Of a DNA stretch of 64,000 nt, positions 45,479 through 55,974 are shown one piece after another. The number at the start of each line of letters is the position of its first letter. Position 1 is the stretch's first letter. The DNA is from Acanthosepion pharaonis (lineage: Eukaryota > Mollusca > Cephalopoda > Sepiida > Sepiidae), in contig CAHIKZ030004123.1 of assembly GCA_903632075.3 (NCBI GenBank), positions 5,089,501-5,153,500 of the forward strand, given 5' to 3'. Position numbers and translations under genes: made by a program. Below the pieces are notes generated by a model, which saw only the letters and a program-made list of their open reading frames with translations, ran no database searches and was not told the origin of the DNA.

Positions 45479-46404
45479 TCTTATAACATGCATATGCTAT
45501 AAATTTGAATAAATATTATTAGCTCTACTCAGTATTGAGCACCTTTGTAAGAATAGTGTTTTTTGGTAAATGGAATTTTATTCCATCTGTACCAATTCTG
45601 TATTTGGGTACATGATAGCTTCTATTTTTTTTTCATGAACATTTAACGTCCCGACATATTCAGAGTTTTCCCTCGGTGTATAATTATAACCAACGTTTAC
45701 AGTTACATTCCTGTCTCGCTCTACATGTAATTCGATTAATAATAACATTAATTTAGACTGATAGAATTTTGTACATTTTGTCATTCAATTACCCAACCTT
45801 ATTCTGATGTATAGAAATGCATATGTCGTATTCTCCCCTATATATATGATGGACTCTTCCGTCATTTTCAACAAGTGTCTTTCAGTTCAGTTTTTATGTT
45901 TATACTTCGTATGAGACAACAATCCTGCACGGGATTTGCAAACAAGTCCACGCGAGGGACATACTAAAGGGTTGACTGTCATATGGTCTGATGTATTGGC
46001 CTGAGATTTAGTGTTGGTTCTTAATTCTCTCAGATGATAGAGATGATACTTTTCAAAGTTAGTTATACCTCGGTAGAAGATGTTTCTCCAGTTTGCTCGG
46101 TTTTCAACAGCAAGTTCGAATTCCTCTATAGAATTCCTCTATCCGAATTTGCAGCATTTAAATTGTATTTAAGTTTGTCATTGAAGCGTAACCAAGGACA
46201 GCCTACATTACGCTTACCATGAAAAAGTTGGTTATACATGAGGATTCTGATGACATGATCAGCCCATCTGAACTGTGATTGCATCAGAAAGGTACTACCG
46301 ACGCCACATTGGATGAAAAAAATCAGGGTTAGAGATTTTGTCCTGCCGTGTATAACCGCATATTGAACGAAGACGACGTTTATGTAAAGCATCAAGTCAA
46401 TATG

Positions 46405-46408
46405 TAAG

Positions 46409-46450
<42 letters not shown>
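46405..46450. repeat. (TA)n microsatellite
   Basis: Pure TA run. Confidence 0.95.
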
Positions 46451-46453
<3 letters not shown>

Positions 46454-46509
46454 TGAACATACGGGTTAGTGGTGCATTGTGGGTATTCTATTATGGCGGT
46501 TATTTTATT

Positions 46510-46558
46510 GAAGTCGTTTGTTTATTTATTTGGGTCAAATAAATAAACAAACGACTTC
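46510..46558. repeat. perfect 23-bp hairpin
   Basis: Arms 46510-46532 and 46536-46558 are exact reverse complements around GGT. Too AT-rich and lacking a U-tract context to call a terminator. Likely a foldback remnant. Confidence 0.9.
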
Positions 46559-46591
46559 GGTATATATATAAATAGCCGAGAAAAATAACAG

Positions 46592-46734
46592 CATATGTGG
46601 CCTGACGATTGCATATAGCATGAAACAGACTGTCGCCTCTAAGTGTTGACTTCTATGTTCACTTTTATATTTACACACGCTCTATCTCTGATATTGAGCA
46701 CTTTATTCCATAAATATAGCACACCTTAAGACTA

Positions 46735-46740
<6 letters not shown>
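46592..46740 (+). repeat. family M short element
   Basis: Core at 46599-46637 then the body GTTGACTTCTATGTTCACTT, ACACACGCTCTATCTCTGAT, TTGAGCACTTTATTCC, ending at (TA)n 46741-46777 and (GT)n to 46806. Confidence 0.75.
46599..46637 (+). ncRNA. hammerhead-like fold, family M
   Basis: Stem I GGC/GCC (46599-46601, 46635-46637), CTGACGA (46602-46608), stem II TGC/GCA with loop ATATA, GAAAC (46622-46626), stem III ACA/TGT, C17 at 46634 (GUC). Core bases canonical, but stems are short, so the fold is less certain than 34657. Confidence 0.45.
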
Positions 46741-46809
<69 letters not shown>

Positions 46810-47400
46810 AGGCAGCATTCTTTCATTGATACATGTTTCATTAAATAATATAGACAAGTGTTGTCTATTTCTTTTATGCAAAGTTTTTTCATATCGTCTG
46901 ATAAGTTTAATAACATTATCATTAAACGTAGAAAGAAAATCACAATATTGATACATATTTTTCAATCCTATCTGAGTTTTCGGCTTACATAAGACATTAT
47001 CAAAGATGATATCAGACAATATGAAAAGAATTTCCATAAAATAAATAGAAAACACTTGTCTATATTATTTAATGAAACATGTATCAATGAAAAATGCTGC
47101 CTAAATACGCACATATTAAATTACATGATCCATCAGCACTTGGAATTATAAATGTAGCCTTGTGAAAAGCCAAATTGAAATAACCAAGGAAAAATTGAAC
47201 ACCCTTGTCATCTTTGATAATGGCTTATGTAAGCCGAAAGCCCAGATAGGATTAAAAATATGGATCAATATTGTAATTTTCTTTCTACGTTTAATGATAA
47301 TATTATTAAGTTTATCAGACGATATGAAAAGAATTTACATAAAATAAATAGACAACACTTGTCTATATTATTTAATGAAACATGTATCAATATACATATA
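46810..47400. repeat. long inverted repeat of an ORF-like family
   Basis: 46828-47009 (minus) and 47211-47394 (plus) are inverted copies; a third, shorter plus copy is at 47010-47100. The minus frame includes FDNVLCKPKTQIGLKN, LIRRYEKTLHKRNRQHLSIL, FNETCINERMLPK. Related phrases appear at 51805-51890 and 63480-63560. This could be the N-terminal coding part of a Penelope-like or other retroelement; I cannot confirm it. Confidence 0.55.
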
Positions 47401-47415
47401 TATATATAAAACTTC

Positions 47416-48110
47416 AAATGTTATTAGTAGATACTCATATTTGAAATAGACGCCCCGTTTTATTTTAAACAGTGTGTATTACGTCTATAGGTCTGAAAAA
47501 AAATGTTTCTCCAGCACGAATCGAACCTGCGTCTCCTTTGGTAGGAGAACCATCGTTTCATCTGGTGTGCTTTATCGTTCGGTCACGAAGAGCGACATTT
47601 TTCCTTTTAAGGAAAGTACATTTCCTCGCCAAGATATTTTCTCAAAAAACCATATCTGCTAAGTTTTGTATCCGAAACGTAAACAAAGCAATTTCTAAAG
47701 AATTAATGGATTTATTATCTATTCTGACATGTTTATTACTTCAAATATTATTATAGTGGATACGCTTATTTAAAATAGACGTCCCATTTTTATTTTTACT
47801 GTATATTTCGTCTATCGGCCTGCGTATTCGAGAAATTTGTTAGAGAAACCACCGTTTGTTCCAGTGGACTTTACCATTTGTTTACGATAAGGGATTACAG
47901 CAAAGCTTTTCGACTGACCAAGAAACTCTTCCTCTCAAAATGGTTAATAAATTATGTCCATTTTCAAAATCTAGTAACTTTTTTAAAATCTATTAACGCA
48001 TCGAAGTACAGATATTTAAACCTGTTTTCTTCAAAACGGAAGATTGTTTTCTATAGCCACTAAAAATAGTTTTGTTAAAAGCTAACCTAGATCTAATTTT
48101 TTTTAAAAAT
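47416..48110. repeat. two tandem copies of a repeat with tRNA-like segment
   Basis: 47416-47700 and 47750-48100 begin alike (TTCAAAT, then AAATAGACG-CCC, then GTCTAT). In copy 1 the minus strand has GACGCAGGTTCGATTCGTGC, a clear B-box at 47510-47530. Relatives lie at 22920 and 51330-51480. Confidence 0.55.
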
Positions 48111-48240
48111 CATTGTGCCAATGCGAGCGAGAGTCCAAATATGTATCGATGGAAATGGCGGAAGGTTATTCTCTATAAAAACAGAAACAAAAAAGATTAT
48201 TCTCATACACGCATGTACATACATATATACGTATACATAC

Positions 48241-48282
48241 ATAGTGGCCTGACGATCGTGGGAGCGTGAAACTTAAGTAGCG
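48241..48282 (+). repeat. hammerhead-like core, variant
   Basis: GGC, CTGACGA (48249-48255), GAAAC (48268-48272), ACTTAAGT stem III and GTA, then GC. Stem II is poor. Confidence 0.35.
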
Positions 48283-48504
48283 ACCCAAGCTCGAACTACC
48301 TAGCTCTTAGAATCTTTTCCATCCCATCATTCCTGCCTGAAGAAGAGAAATACATTGAAAACACTTTCAATCTCCTCCAATACCAGAATTACTTCCGGTA
48401 CAATTACTTCTTATAAACGCAAAGCCTACAAAATCCACACAAGAAAAATACAAAAATATACGAATAATAACAACAAACATAACAATAGTAGACACATAAT
48501 CCTA

Positions 48505-48566
48505 CCGACCATAAATATAAGAATCCATAAATATAAGAATCCATAAATATAAGAATCCATAAATAC
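48505..48566. repeat. 16-bp tandem repeat
   Basis: AAGAATCCATAAATAT three times with a partial fourth. Confidence 0.9.
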
Positions 48567-48589
48567 TTCCTCTCAAAATTGTTAATAAA

Positions 48590-48800
48590 TTACGTCCATT
48601 TTTAACATCTAGTAACTTTTTTTATCGAAGTACAGATATTTAAACCTAATTATTAATTAATTAATACCTAATTTTAATTAAATTTATTAATTTATTTATT
48701 ATTATTTTTAATTAAATTTACTTTTAAATTAAATTAAATTTAATTTTTTTTAAAGTTAGATCTAGGTATTAATTAAATCTAATTATTAATCATATAGTCC
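48590..48800. repeat. AT-rich TTAATTAA-type tract and local duplicate
   Basis: 48566-48645 repeats 47925-48030; the rest is TTAATTAAAT repeats. Confidence 0.6.
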
Positions 48801-48944
48801 ATAACAGCCACTATCAAAAATAACTTATCCAACCTTAACTTAAAATTCGTCAAAATCGCTTTTAAAAAAAGTAAGAAGCAGAGTTAGCAACAAACAAGAT
48901 AGCAACAACAATATGCGTCGATGGGTTCGCCTATTGTCCAGTTC

Positions 48945-49110
48945 ACAATCCTTACCGGTCTTTTGAACAGGAGTCGAGGTTTATCCCTTGTTTCCTATTT
49001 AAGGTTTCCGATTCTTTCTAAAGTCTTCTCATTCTCTTTCACTCACGGTAGCCTCCTTGCATCTTAGCGGCATTTGTCGCCTTGCTTGGGGTGAATTGAT
49101 TAAAAAACAT
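48945..49110 (+). repeat. LINE 3' end
   Basis: Matches 23225-23480 and ends GCCTTGCTTGGGGTGAATTG ATTA plus A tail, the LINE terminus of 14430. Confidence 0.6.
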
Positions 49111-49139
49111 AGGGGTTAAATAAGCAAAAGTAAACAAAT

Positions 49140-49480
49140 GTTTTCTGTCTGAATTTCTGTGATGAGAATTTATCATTATTTACACTATTTACATGTGGAC
49201 TATTTCCTCATCTTTGTTGTTAGTTGTAATGACAAAAGTATGCAGGTGTAGACTTTAAGAAAGTTTTATTCAACTGAGAATACAAGGTCCACGTATAGTG
49301 TCCTTTTATAGTCCCAGTAAACAGAAATAGTTCTCTCAAAGAGCAGAGTAACAAAACAAGGGGAGACCACTCTTGATTATTCATAACATTAGTATCACCT
49401 GATCGCTTCCTGTCAGTGTTTCTGCAATTAGGAGTTATCATTATTTACTCTATTTACAAGTGGACTATTGTAAGTAAATG
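49140..49480. repeat. truncated family G edges
   Basis: TTCTGTCTGAATTTCTGTGA then TTATCATTATTTACACTATT and TGGACTATTTCCTCATCTTT at 49143-49215, repeated in part at 49436-49470. The core itself is absent. Confidence 0.5.
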
Positions 49481-49621
49481 CTGCTGAATTTTTATTCATA
49501 TATTATTTATTTATTTATATATAAAATTATTTATTTTTAATGTAACTATTATTTATTATTTAAATTTTTTGTTAAATTATTTGTGTATTAAATTATTTAT
49601 TTTAAATATTTAATGATTTTG

Positions 49622-49624
<3 letters not shown>

Positions 49625-49665
<41 letters not shown>

Positions 49666-49668
49666 CGT
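49625..49668. repeat. (GATA)n microsatellite
   Basis: About eleven units. Confidence 0.95.
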
Positions 49669-49789
49669 TGTAGTTTTTATATAAGAACTAAACCAAGCTA
49701 CTTAACAATTTATGATTGCTATTAGTATTAGTTATCGTATTAATTTATTGATAATAGAAATACGAATTTAAAGATTCATGGAAAAAATA

Positions 49790-50130
49790 AAATTAAAGAT
49801 TAAAGCATTTCAATGTCTTAATTTCCCTGTGTTTGACTCCAAACTTCGTGAAAGACGAGGCTTGAAAAAATGTCGGAACATCCCCTCTTATCGTCTGATC
49901 ATGGGACACTTGGGCGCAGCCTAGCGTAATAAGTTTAGACTTAAAAAGGAAAAGTTGGGAAAACGTTTTAGGTAGGGAGATCAGAGAGAGAAGTCCAGTT
50001 GTGGATTCCCACGTCACGCCGTCACCAGCTTTGACGTTAATGAGATGGGAGTTTAGACGATGAGGTAAAACGGAAAAGAAAAAAGAAATGGTTTTGAAAT
50101 ACGAATTCGAAGATGTCATGGTGATTTGAC
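49790..50130. other. high-complexity sequence, no gene assigned
   Basis: Unlike the surrounding repeats in composition, with no match elsewhere in the window. Contains CACGTCACGCCGTCACC near 50010 (CRE-like words). Confidence 0.3.
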
Positions 50131-50222
50131 CGACCTATTAGTGAACACCGAAGAGAAACAGTTGAGATTGGATATGGCGTGTTCTAAAATAATGAAACGC
50201 TACGCGAGCAAAGAAAGAAGTT

Positions 50223-50225
<3 letters not shown>

Positions 50226-50278
<53 letters not shown>

Positions 50279-50700
50279 AGTTAACAAAGAAAAGGAAAGA
50301 AAGAAGGAAGTTAACAAACAAAGAAAGAAACAAACAAAATAAACAAAGAAAAGGAAGGAAAGAAAGAAGTTAACAAAAAAAGAAACAAAAAAAAGAAACA
50401 AAAGAGGTTAATAAAGAAAGAAAGAAAGAAAGAAAAGGAAGCAAAACAAAGAAAGAAACAAAAGCAAAAACAACGAAAGAAAGATAGAAAGGCAAAAAGA
50501 AGGAAAGAAGGAAAGAAGGAAAGAAAAAAAAAAAAAAGTGGAATAAGTAAAACAATAAAAAAAGGTAAATGAGAAATTTAAAAACAAAGAAGAAAAAAGA
50601 AAATATTTTTAGCGGTAAGCAAAAGAAAGATTGAGAAAAGAGAAAACTATTTAGGAAAGTCTAGAGGAAAACTAAAGAGTTTTTAAAAAATAAAGAAAAA
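50226..50700. repeat. (GAAA)n purine tract
   Basis: Perfect GAAA run 50226-50278 then degenerate AAG/AAAC sequence. Confidence 0.9.
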
Positions 50701-50737
50701 ATGGAGAAAAATGGAGTCTTAGTCAGTAACCGCTTGG

Positions 50738-50739
<2 letters not shown>

Positions 50740-50811
<72 letters not shown>

Positions 50812-51145
50812 TGAGAGATAGAGTGAGAGAGAGTTGGAGATGTTGCTTTTTAATTTCCGAACACGGTCAGTATATTATGCCCGTGTTCATAGTTGACATA
50901 CAGAAAAGAACACGATTAATAATAGCTAATAAAATTAGTCGAAAGCATATCATTTGTTCAGTTTTTACACATTGTATGGCCGGAAAAGAAAATATTGTGC
51001 GAATGCAATATATATATATATATATATATATATGGATGGGGATGGTGTTTTTGATTTCAGAACACGGTCAGCACGTAATATCTGTGTTCATAGTTAATGT
51101 ACGGTTTCGATTAAACAAACTCGTTAATCGCTAATAGATTAGTCG
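50740..51145. repeat. (TA)n-(GA)n followed by a direct duplication
   Basis: TA 50741-50790, GA to 50815. Then GAACACGGTCAG and GTGTTCATAGTT occur at 50860-50900 and 51060-51100, two direct copies separated by a TA run at 51008-51032. Confidence 0.75.
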
Positions 51146-51245
51146 GATGCGCCTGGATCCACATTAAAAAATATTGTTAAAAAAGTTAATCGCAATGCCT
51201 TGTAAACTGCCTTCAACGAAACGTGTATAAAAGAGGAATTGCTTC

Positions 51246-51249
<4 letters not shown>

Positions 51250-51318
<69 letters not shown>

Positions 51319-51901
51319 TGTTTATAGATTTGTTTTATAGATATAATTTATTTAAGTAAATAATTCATTTTTTATTAACCAGTATTAATTACATTTACCG
51401 GCCTGAATGTTGGAGAAATTTTGTAGAAAATATGCGCTCTCTAACAGGAATCGAACTTGTAACCCTGATGGGAACCGACAAAAAAATAATTCATGCAAGC
51501 AATTTTTAATAAACTTCAACCAACAACGTCTGTTTATTTCATTTTTATTATTTGTTTTTTTGTTTTTTTCAATTTACGAATGCTTTACATTCGAATCAAA
51601 ATGGTGGATAAACTATCCGAACTTCCTGTTTAGTTCTATTTTGTTCAAGTACATTTCGACCAGTCATTATTAAGAACTTAGATGCTGTCACTATGGTAGA
51701 CATGATTTTGTTAGCTACTTTCTAACACTTTTTCAACTCTGTGCACCCAATTCTTGATAATGACTAAGACACATCAAGGCTTTATCCGAAATTTTTATCT
51801 CGATGTACAACAGCTTATTAAAAAATTGGAAAGATACAATAAAAATTAAACAAACTGTTCGACAGTTGAATTTAATGATACTTGTATGTATGTGTGTATT
51901 C

Positions 51902-51960
<59 letters not shown>
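51250..51960. repeat. (TA)n arrays and a tRNA-like segment
   Basis: TA at 51250-51315 and 51906-51961. Minus strand ACAAGTTCGATTCCTGTTAG at about 51440-51465 is B-box-like in the same repeat family as 47510. Confidence 0.6.
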
Positions 51961-51963
<3 letters not shown>

Positions 51964-52399
51964 TGAGAAAGAGAAACAGAGAGACTGTGCGATTGTGATT
52001 ATGTAAAAGCGTGCGTTTGTGACACTTTTTTCAAACAGAAGTGCCTTCTATATCGAGATGGACAAGTTGTCTATTTTTCTTTTTTGTATTTTTCTCTGTT
52101 ATTTTAAACTTTTTCTGTTATTTTAAACTTGGCAAAAAATAAACGGTAACCATTTTCTCATGGCCTATTTTTTTTAATTCACAGATAAATGGATAGTAAT
52201 ACTATAATTGCATTTATTTATAAAATATCAAAAACTCGTCGCCATATTGTGGTGATACAGTTATGCTAGTATAAAACAGTTCGAATAAATTAAATATGTT
52301 CAATTAAAATGGTACACAGGGAATAATTTCTTGCCAAATGCCTCCTTTAAATATAAATGAGTAGATGCAAGAAATATTTTAGCAATTAATTGTCTGTGA

Positions 52400-52919
52400 T
52401 AACGCCTACAAATAAATAACATATTTTAGGACAGACGACATGTGTAAATAAAGCAGACGAGAAATGAACGGAAAACAAATTGATTCTAGATTAGAATGAA
52501 AATAAGATGCAAAAAAGAACAGACTGAAGAGAAAATTGCACTTATGATGATAAAGGAATGAAAAGCATAAAAGTCTAAAGAATGAAATTAAATACAAAAT
52601 GAGCTCGTGAAATGAGAAAGATATTGTGTAAATGATGAACTGTGGAAAGGGAGAATAGAAAAAGAAGAAAATGAAAGAAACGAGAAAGAAAGAAACATTA
52701 GCGAAAAGAGGGGGAAGTGAGGAAGAACGAAAGAAATAAGAAAAGAGTGAAAGATACAAAGAAAAAAAAAATAGACAACGGAAAAAAAATAGCAGGAAGA
52801 AAGAAAGAAAGAAACCAATTAAGAGGGGTGGAAAGAGAGGAAGAATTAAAGAAATAAGGAAGGAGTGAAATATAGAAGGAAAATATGGGATTAAATGCAA
52901 ACAAAATATCAGAAAACGA

Positions 52920-52962
<43 letters not shown>

Positions 52963-53080
52963 CACAAACCATTTAAGAGAGGGGGAAGAGAGAATGAATG
53001 AAAGAAATAAGGAACGAGTGATAAGAAAGAAAAAAGACTTTAATCGATTATGAAGCATACAAAATATGAAGCATCAAAAT

Positions 53081-53115
<35 letters not shown>

Positions 53116-53345
53116 ACATGGATCAAGAAAAAGAGAGGGAAAAGACAAGAAAGAAATAAGGAAGGAGAGAAAGTTAAAAAGAAGAAAAAATTCGACAACA
53201 GATTAAAAAGCAAGCAATATATCAAGTGACAAAAGAGCGAAAGAAAGAAAGAACGAAATGAATAAATAAAGAAAGAAAGAAAGAAAGAAAGTGGTAAAAG
53301 AAGAAGAAAGAAAGCATGAAACCAAAAATAAAGGAAGGAATAAAA
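52400..53345. repeat. long purine-rich GAAA tract
   Basis: About 900 bp with plus strand mostly A and G, perfect GAAA runs at 52918-52962, 53081-53115 and 53265-53290. Minus frames with FLSFFLSFF are artefacts. Confidence 0.9.
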
Positions 53346-53805
53346 GCAAAGCATATATAGCTGAGCCGTCATCTCTCTTTTTCTCACTACTCTAGCCTTG
53401 TACCAAACTTAGCTTTGTAAATAACTATTGAAGAACACGTATTTAAAGCTAATACACTAGGTAGAAATTAGGAAAAAAGCATTTGTCAAAGAAGATGAAT
53501 TAGAAAAAAATATGTTTTTTGGTCGGCAAAGAATGAGAATGTCAGTACACGGAATGGCGTCGGGGGGTGTCGGAAGGCCAAAGAAGAAGAAAAAGACAAA
53601 TAATAACAATAAAGAAAACTATTGAAACAAATCCAACGAATAAAATTGAGTAAAGCGGACATTGAGAAAAATAAGTAAACAAACAGATTCGTGATTATTT
53701 GATTCGAACAGAAAGAGACGACCAGCGGCCATTTCTCAGGATTGTGTGAGAATATCCTGTCTGTTGTCCGATAGTTTTCTCCGGCTAATATACACAAACA
53801 CACAG

Positions 53806-53938
53806 ACATATGTGTGTGTGTGTCTGTGTGTGTGTGTGTGTCTGTGTGTGTGTCTGTGTGTCTGTGTGTGTGTATATACATATATATATATATGTGTGTG
53901 TATATATGTGTGTGTATATATATGTGGGTGTCTATGTA

Positions 53939-53990
<52 letters not shown>
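53806..53990. repeat. (GT)n-(TA)n microsatellites
   Basis: TGTG arrays with TCTG interruptions, then TA to 53988. Confidence 0.95.
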
Positions 53991-53991
<1 letters not shown>

Positions 53992-53994
<3 letters not shown>

Positions 53995-54161
53995 TTCATG
54001 TTGAACGCAATCTTCAGTCAAACATGGCCTGAAGATTGTGTTTAAGCATGAAACAAGCTGTAGCCGCTCGCTCAGTGTCTACGTTTATATTTACATGCGC
54101 TCTATCTCTGATATTGAGCACTTTTTCCTATAAATATAGCATATCTTAAAACTATACATTT

Positions 54162-54165
<4 letters not shown>
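53992..54165. repeat. family M palindromic junction
   Basis: 53992-54017 is an imperfect inverse of 54029-54054: both carry CTGAAGA, a TTG...CAT hairpin and GAAA(A)C. The plus copy continues as a full family M body to (TA)n at 54165. The minus copy passes into (TA)n just after its GAAAAC. Confidence 0.75.
54025..54065 (+). ncRNA. hammerhead-like fold, family M
   Basis: Stem I GGC/GCC (54026-54028, 54063-54065), CTGAAGA (54029-54035), weak stem II, GAAAC (54050-54054), stem III ACA/TGT, A17 at 54062. Confidence 0.4.
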
Positions 54166-54202
<37 letters not shown>

Positions 54203-54224
54203 TAATAATAATAATAATAAACAT

Positions 54225-54281
<57 letters not shown>
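54165..54281. repeat. (TA)n-(AAT)n-(TA)n microsatellite
   Basis: Two TA runs around an AAT block. Confidence 0.95.
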
Positions 54282-54283
<2 letters not shown>

Positions 54284-54479
54284 CTTAAAATCCGCTCTAT
54301 CGGGCGACATTTAAACCAGCACCTGCGGAGGGCTATTGATTGGGCCTTCGACCCAACAATGACACTTCATGCATTGAGTACATATTAAGTTTTACTAAAC
54401 TTGAGCAATATTTTTCAGACTATTAACAGTTTTAATCAAAACAATAATATAATTTGTCTATTTGGAATTTATTGCAAAG

Positions 54480-55480
54480 CTGCATGATATACAACATTTT
54501 TGGTTTTCCCATTTAGGGTCAGTACAAATAGTTTGTTTCCATTGCCAACCCTTGAACCCCTAACATGGAGCTGGCCGTAAGAAAAGCAGGGTTCAATCAG
54601 ATGAAGTTACTTTCAGTGTTTGTCATTGGAACTTATTGATTGACATTGCATAGAACACTCTTACTGGAAACTGAAGTCTTTTGAACTCAAAAGTAAGATC
54701 TGGACTAATCAAGGGGATTCTTGGAATTAAAATCTTTCCTCCTTTCTTGGACCAGTCAGGATCTCTGCTTCCAAGAGATGAGGAAGCATCATCTTGACAA
54801 TTAACCTTGTTCCATTACAAATCTTTGGCGGATACAAATTTCTCAATAGCATAACTGGCACATTTTCTTTTAGTTCCAGCTTGTGTGATGGCATTCCAGG
54901 AGGATTTCAGGAGGATTCAATGCGTACAGGAATTCTGTTGGATAATTTACTGCCTGCTTTTGTTCAACCACAGTGTCAATGGAAAAGTACTTCATGTTTT
55001 CACTATTTATATTATTCGGACTATTGTCCTCATCTTTGTCGCAATATTTATTACAACGTTTCGGCCGTTGTACGATCCGGCCTTCTTCAGGTGGTTGGAA
55101 TGTAGAACTGAACATAATACCTCATCTCAGAAATATAGACAGATACTTCATGTTTTCTTTTGGAATTTCTTTGTGAAGTTTCCAGTTGATTCTATCTACA
55201 GTTTGATTCTTGGGAGTTAATATGGCGATCTCACAAAGCCAGTTTGAATCCATGAGATGGTGTTTAATATTTGGATAAACATGATATGGTTAATCAAATC
55301 TTGGATACTTGAAACTGAAACTCCACAACCATTTGGGTATTAAATTTCTCCATTTTGGCCGATTTTGATGGTTCCGTTACCAAACTGCAACAGCAAATCA
55401 GCAAATCTTCCTAATCCAAGTTCACCTGTGATTCTAACTCTCATGTTTGTTTTCAGGCTGAGTCTTTGAACATGGCTGAA
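54480..55480 (-). pseudogene. Helitron helicase (Pif1-like) C-terminal fragment
   Basis: The minus strand runs from about 55460: DLLICC and GNGT-like codons, then DSNWLCEIAILTPKNQTVDR, INWKLHKEIPKENMKYL; it resumes after an insertion with KYFSIDTVVEQKQAVNYPTE and FLYALNPPEI. Further on are codons for LCNG-like, FEFKRLQFPV-like and CNVNQ-like blocks with stops. This matches the end of the RepHel helicase of Helitrons. The helicase Walker motifs and Rep domain are absent. Degenerate and split by the 142-bp element at 55002-55143. Confidence 0.85.
55002..55143 (-). mobile_element. 142-bp family G insertion with 14-bp target duplication
   Basis: TACTTCATGTTTTC flanks it at 54988-55001 and 55144-55157. 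Minus strand: TCTGTCTATATTTCTGAGAT start, CTGAAGA (55090-55084), stem II GGCCG/CGGCC, GAAAC (55062-55058), TGAGGACAATAGTCCGAATA, end AATAGT. It interrupts the Helitron frame within KYFSID and its removal restores reading across the junction. No tRNA or 5S promoter and no A tail, so it is not an ordinary SINE. Confidence 0.85.
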
Positions 55481-55652
55481 GATGTAAGAATTTTTTAGAG
55501 ATTTGTGTCTCTTTAATTGAAAAAGTGTGATACACACAAACATTTTAGCATTTATTATATAAGAAGATAGATAAAGAAGGTGAGATAATTGAATGTTAGA
55601 GAGTTGCGTACCTTTAATTGAAAAGTATAATACACACAAACATTTTAGCATT

Positions 55653-55657
<5 letters not shown>

Positions 55658-55739
<82 letters not shown>

Positions 55740-55740
55740 G
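55658..55740. repeat. (TA)n-(GT)n microsatellite
   Basis: Just 5', GTATAATACACACAAACATTTTAGCATTTATTATAT is a direct repeat of 55525-55560. Confidence 0.95.
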
Positions 55741-55974
55741 GTGAAGAACCAATATATATTGTCTACCACTTTGACAACATCCAGTTGTGCCATAGTAATT
55801 ATGAGTTCAATCCCTGAATCAAGCAGTGGGTATTCGGACTCAATGGATATAGTATGAGCAATAACTGAGCAGTACTACGTAAAAATAATAACAGGATGAG
55901 ATATCCCTAGTCAACATTCTATCCCCGTAGATTAAATAAAGTTCAGAATTCCCTGTAGGTTACTATGATCGATA

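Noticed and set aside
46510..46558. Intrinsic transcription terminator
   Set aside because: Bacterial concept, AT-rich stem, no U-tract, and a eukaryotic setting.
48505..48566. CRISPR-like short repeats
   Set aside because: Three adjacent 16-bp units without spacers; a microduplication. No CRISPR array exists in the window.
53736..54045. Frames of repeated YIYIY, CVCVCV and HTHTHT
   Set aside because: Dinucleotide microsatellite translation; seen at every (TA)n, (GT)n and (CA)n array.
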